Source: Azolla caroliniana (taxonomy: Eukaryota; Polypodiophyta). Taken from it: DNA of 64,000 bases. The stretch is from contig JBHGNT010000001.1 in the NCBI GenBank assembly GCA_043228905.1, forward strand, positions 12,090,001-12,154,000, read 5' to 3'. This document shows positions 46,454 through 56,733 of the stretch, one piece after another. How positions within the stretch are numbered: the first letter of the stretch is position 1; every line of letters starts with the position of its first letter. Under the pieces are notes generated by a model. That model was not told where the DNA came from. It saw only the letters and a list, made by a program, of their open reading frames with translations, and ran no database searches. The position numbers and the translations under genes are program-made.

Positions 46454-49400
46454 ATGGAAGGCGGCGGCAGCGGGCAGCCGATGATGATGGTGCTGAATGC
46501 ACAGAATTACGCCGACTGGAAGATCAAGATGGAGGATCTTCTGATTGTTCGGGACCTGTACGAACCGATTGACAGGTCGGAAATACCGAAGGGGGTACTT
46601 GAGTCGGAGTGGAAGCTCCTGAACCGGAAAGCCGTAGCGACGATCCGACAATATGTCGACGTAAGCGTCCTGCAACATGTGGCGAACGACACCAACGCAT
46701 ACGAGATGTGGAAGAAGCTGTCTGGCCTCTATGAGAGGAAGAATGCGTTGAACCGGACCTCCCTGATGAGGAAGATAGTGAACCTCAAGTACCGGGACGG
46801 CGAGAGTATGGTAGAACACGTAAGCACGTTCATGGGATTCGTGAATCAGCTTGCGGCGATCAAGTTCCCGCTGGAGGATGCAATGCAAGCCATCATCCTG
46901 ATGTGTACATTGCCGGACAGCTGGGAGAACTTGGTGGTGACTCTCAGCACCTCCTGCACCGAAGATAACTTGTCCCTACAAACGGTAAAGACAAGTATTC
47001 TGAATGAAGAAGCGCGTCGGAGAGATAAGGAACCGGCCTCCGACCCGAAGATGCTGCTTACCGAATCGGAACGGGGAAGACACTGGAACCGGAGTCCGCA
47101 AAGACGGGAGAAGTCGGGGACCCGGTCGCAGTCAAGAGGAAGGCCCACGTGCTTCCACTGTGGGAAGCCGGGGCACTTCCGGAAGAATTGTCGGCATTAC
47201 CGAAAGGACAACGGAGCCGACGACACCGATTCGAAGAAGTCACCGGAGAGAAACGGTGCATATCGGGGAGCCACGGACCGGAGAGGTTCGGATCGGCGAG
47301 GGCAGGACCGGAAAGGAACGACGGCACTCGCGGCAAGTGAAGAAGAAATCATGCTCATTACCGAAGAGAGGGAGCTGAACCTTGCCGGCGTAGAGATGAC
47401 CTGGGTGGTCGATTCCGGAGCGTCGTTCCACCTGACCCCGGAGAAGAAATACTTCTCATCCTACACAGCCGGTGAGCATGGCTGTGTTCGGATGGGAAAT
47501 GAAGGTACGTGCCGGATTGCCGGCATAGGAGACGTGTGGTTGACAACCCCGACCGGATGCAAAATGCTGCTGAAGGATGTCCGACACGTTCCGGAGGTTC
47601 GACTGAACCTGATTTCGGCCGGGAGGCTAGACGATGAAGGCTACACAGGTAGCATCCGGAACGGTGTCATGAAGTTCAGCAAAGGGAGCTTGATAGTGGC
47701 TCGGGCCCGGAAGGTCAACACACTGTACCTGATGAATGCCTGGTTATGTCCGGAAGAGCTGAATGTGGCAGCCGACACTGCCGGTGAGCTGTGGCACAAA
47801 AGACTGTGCCACATGAGTGAGAAGGGGATGAAGAGGCTTGCAGAAGACAACCTTATTCCAGTGAAGCATGTGCACCTGGAGAAGTGCACCGACTGCCTGG
47901 CCGGTAAGCAAAACCGAACCTCCTTCCACTCAAGGCCACCGACGAGACGTAGCGCACCATTGGAGTTGGTGCACACTGATGTGTGTCAGGTAGAAACGAA
48001 GTCACATGGCGGAGCCCAGTACTTCGTGACATTCATTGATGATCACAGCCGGAAGCTGTGGACGGCACCGTTGAAGACAAAGGACCAAGTGTTGTCCGTC
48101 TTCAAAGAACTCCACGCGAGAGTGGAAAGGGAATCCGGCAAGAAGCTGAAAGCGATACGAGCGGATAACGGAGGGGAATACCGGGGGCAGTTCCAGGAGT
48201 ACTGTCGCTCGAAGGGAATCCGACTCGAGTTTACTGTGCCGAAGACGCCGGAACTGAACGGGCTGGCCGAGAGGATGAACCGGACCATAATGGAGAGGGT
48301 CCGGAGTATGCTGGCGCATGCGAAATTACCCAAGGGGTTTCGGGCTGAGGCAATGTCGACGGCGACATATGTGATAAACAGATCACCCTCAGTTCCTTTG
48401 GACGGAGACACGCCGCAGAGAGTGTGGACCGGTAAGGAAGTGTCCTACCGGCATCTGAAGGTGTTCGGGTGTCTCGCATACGTGCATGTGGCAAAGGACC
48501 GGAGAGGAAAGCTAGATCCTAAGACCCGGCCATGCATATTCCTCGGTTACGGCGACGACGAGTTCGGCTACCGAGTATGGGACCCGGTCGACAAGAAGAT
48601 ATTCAGGAGTCGAGACATCATCTTCATGGAGGACAAGACACTCGCCGACTGGGAGTCGGAGAAGAAGATGAAGAGCTCCAAGTCGATCGGTGAGGATCAA
48701 CTCTACGAGGAGCAGTCCCGACCGGCAAGGGACCGGTTAACACTCGAGGATCCGGCCGAAGACGGTGAAGAAACAGAACCGGCCGAAGAAGATGAAAACG
48801 ATACCGGAACCGGCCCCGATCCCGAAATGGATTCGGATGAAGAAGAATCGGAAGAACCAGTTACCGAAGCTCCGGAACGGAGATATCCTCTAAGAGAGAG
48901 AAGGGCCCCCCGGAGATTTCCGGAACCAGAGCACGTGCTGCTAACCGACGAAGGGGAGCCGGAGAGCTTTGAAGAAGCAAAGCATGACACCCAGAGCCGC
49001 AGGTGGTTGAGTGCCATGCAGGACGAGATGGATTCCCTGCATGAGAACCACACATATGAACTTGTGGAGTTGCCGAAAGGAAAACGGGCACTCCGTAACA
49101 AGTGGGTGTTCAAGCTGAAACCGGGAGATGCCGGAAACCCCCCGAGATACAAAGCCAGGATCGTGGTGAAGGGGTTTCAGCAGAAGAAGGTCGTCGACTT
49201 CGACGAGATATTTGCCCCGGTAGTGAAGATGACCTCCATCCGGACGGTGCTGAGCATAGCGGCAAGCATGGACCTCGAGGTAGAACAGATGGACGTGAAG
49301 ACGGCATTCCTTCACGGTGACCTCGAAGAAGAGATCTACATGCAGCAACCGGAAGGATTCGAGAAGAAAGGGAAGGAGCACCTGGTATGCCGGTTGAAGA

Positions 49401-50527
49401 AGAGCCTTTACGGACTGAAGCAGGCTCCCCGGCAATGGTACCGGAAGTTCGACTCCTTCATGACCGACGAAGGGTACCTCAAAACGCAGTCCGACCACTG
49501 CGTGTTTGTGAAGAAGTTCGAAGGAGGAGACTCCCTAATACTCCTCCTGTACGTGGACGACATGTTGATCGTCGGACGGGACCAGGTCAAGATACGGATG
49601 CTGAAGAAGGCTCTTCACCGAACCTTCTCAATGAAGGACCTGGGTCCGGCGAGGCAAATACTAGGGATGCACATCATCCGGGACCGGAGCAAGAAGCAGT
49701 TGTGGCTGTCACAAGAGAAGTACGTGACAAAGGTGCTTCAACGGTTCAACATGTCGGAAGCAAGACCGGTCGGATCAACCCTACCGGCAAACTGCAAGTT
49801 GTCCAGCAAGCAAAGTCCCAAGACAAAGGCTGAAAAGGAGGATATGATGAAAGTGCCGTATGCCTCAGCTGTCGGGAGCTTGATGTACGCCATGGTGTGT
49901 ACGAGACCGAACATCGGATATGCAGTCGGAGTGGTGAGCCGGTACATGAGCAATCCCGGCAAAGAGCATTGGAACGCGGCCAAGTGGATACTCCGATACC
50001 TGAAGGGCACGGCAAACGTGTGCCTCCGATTCGGCTCCGGTAAGCCCGAACTCGACGGCTTCACCGATTCGGATATGTCGGCTGATGCAGATACCAGCCG
50101 GTCCACATCAGGGTATGTGATGACGTTTGCAGGGGGAGCTGTTTCGTGGCAGTCGAGGCTGCAGAAAACGGTTGCGTTGTCAACCACGGAGGCGGAGTAC
50201 ATGGCAGCTGTTGAAGCCGGCAAGGAAATAATATGGATGAAGGACTTCATTAGAGAGCTCGGTATCCGGCAAGAGGAGTACCGACTCTACTGCGACAGTC
50301 AGAGTGCCATCCACCTTGCGAAGAACGCAGCCTATCACTCCCGGACGAAGCACATCCAGCGAAGATATCACTGGATCCGGGAAAGGATAGAAGACAAGGA
50401 GTTCGTGCTGACGAAGATCCACACCGACGAGAACGGGTCGGATATGCTGACCAAGGTCCTCACACCCGACAAGCTGGAAGCATGCCGGAAGAGGGTCGGA
50501 TTGGAGAGACATCCCATGCCGAAGTGA
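46454..50527 (+). CDS. Copia gag-pol polyprotein (E4)
   Basis: 1357 residues from the ATG at 46454; upstream in-frame codons lie in the LTR and primer site and are not expected to be translated. Order of domains is diagnostic of Ty1/Copia. Gag (about 10-230) carries a CCHC knuckle CFHCGKPGHFRKNC at 233-246. Protease has DSGAS at 320. GAG-pre-integrase has a His/Cys zinc-binding site (about 445-490). The integrase core has Asp509, Asp571 and Glu606. Reverse transcriptase (about 860-1105) has YVDD with Asp1035/1036. RNase H (about 1195-1330) has TDSDMSAD, STTEAEYMAA and CDSQSA. The product packages RNA, cuts itself, copies RNA to DNA and inserts it. No stop or frameshift is present. Closely related to E1, E2 and E3. 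Confidence 0.97.
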   Translation: MEGGGSGQPMMMVLNAQNYADWKIKMEDLLIVRDLYEPIDRSEIPKGVLESEWKLLNRKAVATIRQYVDVSVLQHVANDTNAYEMWKKLSGLYERKNALNRTSLMRKIVNLKYRDGESMVEHVSTFMGFVNQLAAIKFPLEDAMQAIILMCTLPDSWENLVVTLSTSCTEDNLSLQTVKTSILNEEARRRDKEPASDPKMLLTESERGRHWNRSPQRREKSGTRSQSRGRPTCFHCGKPGHFRKNCRHYRKDNGADDTDSKKSPERNGAYRGATDRRGSDRRGQDRKGTTALAASEEEIMLITEERELNLAGVEMTWVVDSGASFHLTPEKKYFSSYTAGEHGCVRMGNEGTCRIAGIGDVWLTTPTGCKMLLKDVRHVPEVRLNLISAGRLDDEGYTGSIRNGVMKFSKGSLIVARARKVNTLYLMNAWLCPEELNVAADTAGELWHKRLCHMSEKGMKRLAEDNLIPVKHVHLEKCTDCLAGKQNRTSFHSRPPTRRSAPLELVHTDVCQVETKSHGGAQYFVTFIDDHSRKLWTAPLKTKDQVLSVFKELHARVERESGKKLKAIRADNGGEYRGQFQEYCRSKGIRLEFTVPKTPELNGLAERMNRTIMERVRSMLAHAKLPKGFRAEAMSTATYVINRSPSVPLDGDTPQRVWTGKEVSYRHLKVFGCLAYVHVAKDRRGKLDPKTRPCIFLGYGDDEFGYRVWDPVDKKIFRSRDIIFMEDKTLADWESEKKMKSSKSIGEDQLYEEQSRPARDRLTLEDPAEDGEETEPAEEDENDTGTGPDPEMDSDEEESEEPVTEAPERRYPLRERRAPRRFPEPEHVLLTDEGEPESFEEAKHDTQSRRWLSAMQDEMDSLHENHTYELVELPKGKRALRNKWVFKLKPGDAGNPPRYKARIVVKGFQQKKVVDFDEIFAPVVKMTSIRTVLSIAASMDLEVEQMDVKTAFLHGDLEEEIYMQQPEGFEKKGKEHLVCRLKKSLYGLKQAPRQWYRKFDSFMTDEGYLKTQSDHCVFVKKFEGGDSLILLLYVDDMLIVGRDQVKIRMLKKALHRTFSMKDLGPARQILGMHIIRDRSKKQLWLSQEKYVTKVLQRFNMSEARPVGSTLPANCKLSSKQSPKTKAEKEDMMKVPYASAVGSLMYAMVCTRPNIGYAVGVVSRYMSNPGKEHWNAAKWILRYLKGTANVCLRFGSGKPELDGFTDSDMSADADTSRSTSGYVMTFAGGAVSWQSRLQKTVALSTTEAEYMAAVEAGKEIIWMKDFIRELGIRQEEYRLYCDSQSAIHLAKNAAYHSRTKHIQRRYHWIRERIEDKEFVLTKIHTDENGSDMLTKVLTPDKLEACRKRVGLERHPMPK

Positions 50528-50535
50528 AGGGGGAG
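50527..50535 (+). other. Polypurine tract of E4
   Basis: AAGGGGGAG overlaps the stop codon and lies just before the 3' LTR; it primes plus-strand DNA synthesis. The same tract is seen in E2 and E3. Confidence 0.85.
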
Positions 50536-50537
50536 TT

Positions 50538-51156
50538 TGTTGGGATTACGGTCCCTTCGGATGGGATGGTCGGATATCGGAGATGAATGCCGACAAGCCC
50601 GGTTTCGGTTTCGGATCCGGATGACGAAGACCCCGGCTTCGGTGCCGGATGACGAATGTACCCGGAGAGCAATCCGGATGCAGGGACATATCCGTGAATA
50701 TGTTCGTTATGGGCCCCTGAGGCTATAGTTGTAAATAGCCCTAAAGTCATATATGTATAAATATGACTTAGGGCAAATAGTTTTGGTGTTGCTTCTCATT
50801 TTTCTGTTTTTCCACTTTAGAGGAGTGAAGAGAGAGCAGCCGTGAGAGAGAGAAAGAGAGAGAGCGCGAGAGAGAAAGAGGTAGACGCCTCTGTGTATTT
50901 CCGCCGCCTGTGGCGAGGACAGCGAGCTCAAGGTCGTCGCCTTGGAGCTCGTCATTGTATACTTCTCTGTATAGTGTTGTTTGGAGTCTTGTACTCCCGT
51001 GGTTTTTCCCCGTTTAGGGTTTTCCACGTTAATCCTTGTGTACTCGCGTTTCTTCGTTTTGTTTCTACGTGTGTTTCCTATTTTCTGCTCCATTGATCCG
51101 CGATTAATCGGTTGTGGCCGAGATAAGAAGGTGGAGAGAAGCGTCAATTCTCAACA
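50538..51156 (+). repeat. 3' LTR of E4
   Basis: Direct copy of 45806-46424 without a difference that I could find over 619 bp. Confidence 0.95.
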
Positions 51157-51161
51157 CTCTG

Positions 51162-51462
51162 TAACTAAGAGAATGAGAGAGAATGAGTGAGTGAGAGTGA
51201 GTATACCTCCTCTGTAACCGTCGGTCTGACGAGGAAGAACTCAAGGTCGTTGCCTTGCAGTTTTTGTTTTATTCCTTTCTCCGATAGTGCTACAGTTTGG
51301 AGTTTGTTGATTCCCGTGGTTTTTCCCTATCATGATTTCCACAATAAAAATACTTGTGACTCTGTACTTTCACTTTCTATCCTCAGTTTTTCCTGTCAGT
51401 TCGATCTTTGCACCCGTGTATGCATATGTGTTAACCGATTGTGGCTGGTAGTATCCTCAACA
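51162..51462 (+). mobile_element. 3' LTR of Copia E3, right part
   Basis: Continues the E3 LTR after E4 and ends GTATCCTCAACA. Landmarks such as GAACTCAAGGTCGTTGCC parallel the E4 LTR. E5 begins immediately after. Confidence 0.85.
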
Positions 51463-54400
51463 AAAGCCTTATGCAAGGGACATACCATATGCTCTTGTCC
51501 TTCGATTGCAAATCCAAGAGGATGTTCATATAAACCTCTTCTTGTAAGTCCGCCATTCAAAAAATTTGTTTTTACATCCAATTGATGCACTTTCCAACCA
51601 TAATGGGTAAGCCAATGCAACCATAGTACAAATGGTAATCGCGCATGAAGTAGGTGCAAAAGTCTCCTCATCGTCAATGCCATGTTTTTGTGCATAACCT
51701 TTTGCAACTAATTTGGCTTTGTAGCGATGCTACCATCTGACTTTCTTTTCATTTTGTAAACCCACATAGTACCAATGGCATTCTTCCCTTTTGGCAAATC
51801 AAATAACTCCCAAGTACCATTCTTTTGGATTGAATCCAATTTTGATTGCATTGCATCCATCCAATTTGAATAATCACATGCATCTTCAAAAGTGAGTGGT
51901 TCTTCATTACATGCTATTGCAATAAGAGATACATCCACAAAATCACTTGATGTATTGTGAGATCTTGATCTTCTTCTACCAAGTAAAGGAGCACTCAATT
52001 TGCTATCTTACAATGTGTTTTGCAACCATTTAGGCATAGATTGTGCATCCTTGATACACTTGTGTTCCTCATGTAATACATCATCCAAATTTACATCATT
52101 AGTGGGTTGAATATCATGCTCATTTTTAGCGATATGTGGCTGCAAGTTCTTAACTCTTTGAGCCTCATTTGGATGATTTTCATGGTCATAGTCAAACGCA
52201 CCACTTTGAAACAAAGGCATGAGTGTATCTGACACATCTTTGGAACTAGTTGTTGGTTGAAATTTGCATTCAACTAAAGGATAAGTTGAATGTTTAGTGA
52301 GTACCACATCTCGACTTACAATAATCTTGTCCATCAATGGATGATATAGTCGATAACCTTTACTCCCACTGTCATATCCAACAAATATACATTTCTTTGC
52401 CTTGTCATCAAGTTTGTGTCGTTGTTTTGATGACACAAGGGCATATGCCAAACAACCAAAATGTGCATATGGTAACCATTGGCTTTCACCGATTCCAAGC
52501 TTCATATAGTGTCATGACTCTCAATGCTTTTGTTGGGCAACGATTCAATATATAATTATCAAACATGACCTCTTCTAGCCAAAACTTATGTGGAAGGTGC
52601 TTTCCTTTAACCATACATATTACCATTTCAAGGAGTGTCCTATTCTTGTGCTCTATAACACGATTTTGTTGAGGTGTATATGGCATTGTACATTGTGAGA
52701 AATACCTCTCTCGCTAAGAAAAGCATTAAACTCATGTGACATCTATTCACCGCCCAATCCGTGCGAAGAGTCAAAAGCTTGTGGCCACAAAAATCTTGAA
52801 GTAAATAAATACTTCAATCTTTGTTTTCATAGGATACACCCATGTATGGTGTGCTCATCATCAATGAAGGTAACAAATTATGGCATCTTGATTGGTCCAC
52901 ATACATCACTATGAACAAGTTGCAATTTTCTTGAAGCATGAGTAGCACCATCTTTGGGAAAAAGCTCATGATGCATATTGCCAAGTATACAACCTTCACA
53001 TGCATGTTTTACAATGGACTCAAGTGTTGGCAAACCAATAACCATATCCTTCTTTTGCATGTAAAGCAAACCATAGTATGAACCATACACGCATTCGCAT
53101 TCGCGAATGTTTCAATCATTCGAGTATGGTAAATACCATACTTTTGGATTAACTATTTATTATGAGGTAAATAAACCTAAAAAAAAGGATAAAAACAAAA
53201 AAAAAACTTTAAAGAAGGGGGGGGGGAAAACACAAGAATGTTTGAATAACATTCGCATTCATTTTCCAACGTAGGAAAACGAATGTTATGCTAGAAGAAC
53301 ACGAATTTTACGTACTATGAAGCAAACTATGGAATTTAAATGACCAAAACGAGCATGCCATAAGTTTGTATCAACCATAGAAGGAGTGTGTCTAAGTAGG
53401 GCATTTGAGGCAACTCCCTTATATGTATCCAAACGATACAAACCATTACATAATGTCCCGGACATCACAATCACATCACCCTTGTTGAAATCATGAACTA
53501 TACATTTGTTATCAACAAAGTGTACATGAAGTCCCACATTGGCAATACTAGGAACCTTAATCAAATTTTTCTTGATACCATGTACATATAATGCATTCTT
53601 GAGGGTAACAATACCTCCATTTGCAACCATAAGCTGAATTTCACCAACTCCAACAAGAGGACATTGTTTTCACATACCACATGTCCCCCATTGGGTGTAC
53701 CTTTCAAAGATGCAAAAAAAATTTGCATGAAGGATTTGTTTTGAAGCACCACTATTAAAAAACCAATCTGAATTAACCTCATTAACAACTATGAATGATG
53801 AATCATAATTACATGTGATGACACATGCCCAAATATCTTGAGCAACATTAGCTTCATCATATGTGGCATTAGATGTGTTCTCAACAATAGACATGCCAGT
53901 TTCCTTCTTATTTTCATTATGTTTGGCAATCTTTTTACATTCATCAATAATATGTCCACCTTTTCGACGATACTTGCATCTCTTCTTCTTTTGCATATCA
54001 CCATCATGAGATGAAGAAGTGGAAGAGGAAGATTGAGGCTTTGATTTTGATGAACCCAAAGTTGAACCATACTTGCTTTTACCCTTTTGTGTAATAGAAA
54101 GATGTTTCCTCAATCAAAGTGTTTCTATTCACTCTTGATTGCTCTTCTTGCAAAAGAAGAGACAACCTCATCAAAAGCATACATATTAGGATCCCCTTTA
54201 GCAACCAAACAAAGTGTAGAGGCAAAAATTTGAAATGATTATTGAAATCTTTTGAGTAGTGCGCAAATGAACAATTTGCATTCGGAATTAGTTCATTAAT
54301 GGTTGCCAATTGCTCTTTCAAATCTTTAATGTGTGTAACGTATACATCCATTGACTCATTTTCAAGTTGCTTTCTTAAGTAAGCAACATGTGCTTCATTA

Positions 54401-54563
54401 TGCACTGCATACAATGAAGTAGAGTATCCCAAGCTTGTTTTGATGTAGCACATGACTGAAGATGGGGAATAATATGTTGCTTCACTGAATGGGCAATCAA
54501 TGCATGAGCTTGAGAATCCTTTCCATCCCATCTCAATTGCTCATGTGTGAGTGCAAAAGGCAT
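51463..54563 (-). pseudogene. Old Copia retrotransposon E5, other lineage
   Basis: Read leftward: gag of the UBN2 type (SKQAWDTL, 54563-54080), a zinc knuckle with one Cys lost (CKYRRKGGHIIDEC), and protease with the site changed to NSGAS (about 53745). GAG-pre-integrase (LWHARFGHLNS, then YMQKKDMVIGLP) is interrupted by a MITE. Integrase follows (MPYTPQQNRVIEHKN, 52686 on), then the linker and reverse transcriptase start (WMDAMQSKLDSIQKNGTWELFDLPKGKNAIGTMWVYK shape, 51998-51708). RT is cut off at 51463 by the end of the E3 LTR. There are many frameshifts. Protein similarity to E1-E4 is low. Confidence 0.88.
53072..53319. mobile_element. hAT-like MITE inside E5
   Basis: 248 bp from CATAGTATGAACC to GTACTATG, flanked by a perfect 8-bp duplication AAGCAAAC (53064-53071 and 53320-53327). 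Removing it and one duplicate rejoins the E5 reading frame. Same ends as the element at 7642-8107, with a single diverged module (CATACTTTTGGATTAACTA...ACAAGAATGTTTGAATAACAT). Confidence 0.85.
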
Positions 54564-55890
54564 TATCGTTGTTGTACTTAGAACGTTGAGAACAACTTCT
54601 ATTAAGTTTGTGTGGGAGTGAGGAATCAGAAACTAGAAGCACAAAGAAGAGTGAAGAAGCAAATCACACGAAGAAGAAGAAAGAGGATAGTTGGAAGAGC
54701 TCTCAATTCACTATGATGAATAACGTCTCTATAAGTATGAGTGAAGCGAGAGTTATGTATGAAACCCTAACTTCCCTAAGTACTATGTACTACCACATAT
54801 GAGTATATCATGTATATGTGGTTACATAGGGAAAAAACCTCTAGCTAGCTCTAGAGTAAAAGTACCCATGTCTAGGGAAATGGTTCACATCAAAGCTACT
54901 CGAGGGACACATAAGTGTAACAACTTCGTCATGGCTCTAAGAAGTTGAAATGGATGTTACTAGAAATACGAGATGAATTGTGGCCTACAATCCAATGATG
55001 TTGTTTGGAAGTCCACGGGGTTGAACAATATTTGCGAGTACCATATTTGATGTATCTGCAATAGAGATGGTAATCTTCAAAATGAACCATCTTTGTAATG
55101 TGGTAACGAAAGGTTTGGGATGAAGTCCTTTGGAATTGAAGTTCATGGTCGGGTTAGAACCAAAAGTGCTTGAAGGAGGTTGTAGGGATGATGATAAGGT
55201 TCTTGGAGTGAGCACAAATAACACAGTCATATGATATTACAAGTGTCATGTCATATCCTTTAGTTAATGAAAGGTTTGCGATGAAGTCCTTTGGAAGTGA
55301 AGACCATGGTCAAGTTAGAACCAAAAATGCTTGAAGGAGGCTCTAGGGACGATGACATGGTCGTTGGAGTGAGCACAAATGTTATATGATTTGATGAACT
55401 CCTTGACTAGTTGTTGCGACTACCATAAGTTTTGCATTGTTAGCTTGAGAGTTTCCAACAGGTAGAACAATATCGTTGTTGAGCTTTGATTTTGTTGGCG
55501 AGCTGATCAATAATTGTGGCCACAAAAATGTCACCAACAATTGGATTGACTGTGGGGGCGCACCAAGAGAGGGCATCCACTTTTCAATGTTGGGGGTCAG
55601 TTGTTGCATTGTTGTATGCTTTTCCTTGTTAAGCTACAAACAAAACAATTGACACTTTTCGGTATATGGTGAATGTGCCCAGTCAAATGATCCAAAGTAG
55701 GCATAAGAGTGGGATTGTTGGAAGATATACGAAAACGATCGGGCGATGTTTTTTAGGGATTTTGGTAAAAAACTAGAATGGTATTTTATAGCGAGTTTAG
55801 TAAAATAAAATAATACAAGCATTAAACCAAGTTGTGTTTACGAGGTGTGTACATAAACATTCTTTTCCTGATAGCATTTACCACATATGT
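54564..55890. other. Intergenic stretch with old repeat debris
   Basis: The part next to E5 (54564-about 55000) may be its 5' LTR, but no ends could be set. Minus-strand frames at 55230-54985 and 55609-55382 match nothing known to me. Confidence 0.45.
55107..55380. repeat. Direct duplication of about 112 bp
   Basis: 55107-55217 and 55268-55380 share GATGAAGTCCTTTGGAA, GTTAGAACCAAAA, GCTTGAAGGAGG and GGAGTGAGCACAAAT with scattered differences, so the duplication is not recent. Confidence 0.8.
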
Positions 55891-56057
55891 AAGGCATGTT
55901 TATGATCGCCCCCATAAAGTAAGTAGTAGAAGGGGGGTTGAGCCCCAGGATTTGGTAGGGACATAACATATGGAATGGATGGCTTCGGCTACCAAATCCT
56001 AGGGCCCAACACCTGCTACGACTTACTTTGTGGGGGGGACGATTATAAACACGGCTC
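55891..56057. mobile_element. Short MITE upstream of the BCKDH E1-beta gene
   Basis: Two arms of about 65 bp pair across a short middle: GTTTATGATCGCCCCCATAA at the left against the complement of GGGGACGATTATAAAC at the right, plus GGATTTGGTAG against CTACCAAATCC. Flanks ACATATGT and ACAGATGT form an 8-bp duplication with one mismatch, again hAT-like. The element lies about 290 bp before the start codon. Confidence 0.65.
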
Positions 56058-56345
56058 ACAGATGTCAGTACCGACATATCCAATCAATTTTCATGCTTTA
56101 TTCGATCTTTCCGAGATCTGGTAGCCCCCTCTTTATAACTATTAATTAGTTTTCTCTTCCTCCCCCAAAGATAACACCAAATTGTATGTATATATGTATG
56201 TCAATCTCAATAGAGTCCTCTTTTTTTTGTTTTTATTCCCTCCGCCTCGTCATCATCAATATCTGTTCTGTTCTTTCTGGAGCAGTACAAGTAATCTAAA
56301 TTTATTTAGGAATCGAAACAAGAGCAGACCCGAGAAACTGTGAAG
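56058..56345 (+). promoter_or_regulatory. Core promoter and leader of the BCKDH E1-beta gene
   Basis: TTTATAAC at about 56132-56139 is a plausible TATA box in front of a pyrimidine-rich leader (TCTTCCTCCCCC, then TTTTTTTTG). It lies about 210 bp before the ATG at 56346. Confidence 0.45.
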
Positions 56346-56673
56346 ATGAGGAGATCATCTTTGAACTTGAAGAGGTTTTACAGCGTAATTCATGGCAATG
56401 GAAAGCGAGGGATGTCTACCCAACAACAGCAGCAGGTGTGTGACAGCCACACCAACTTAAAGAAGATGAATATGGTCTCTGCAATTAACAATGCTCTGCA
56501 ACTTACCCTCGAGTCTGATCCAAGGTATGTAGTCCACAAAAAATTATGATATCTTCAAATTGTATAGTTTTCACGGGAAGGTTTGCATGTAAATTTGTGG
56601 TAACACTTGCATATAAGTTTATGTGGTAAGGTTTTGATGTATATAAATTCACATATTTAACTTCATTATATGT

Positions 56674-56733
<60 letters not shown>

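Larger units (their letters stand above)
45806..51156 (+). mobile_element. Intact young Copia retrotransposon E4
   Basis: 5351 bp with two 619-bp LTRs that read as identical, a 5-bp target duplication CTCTG (45801-45805 and 51157-51161), primer-binding site, one uninterrupted gag-pol frame and polypurine tract. Everything needed for autonomous transposition is present in sequence. Identical LTRs imply a very recent insertion, later than E3, whose LTR it splits. Confidence 0.96.
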
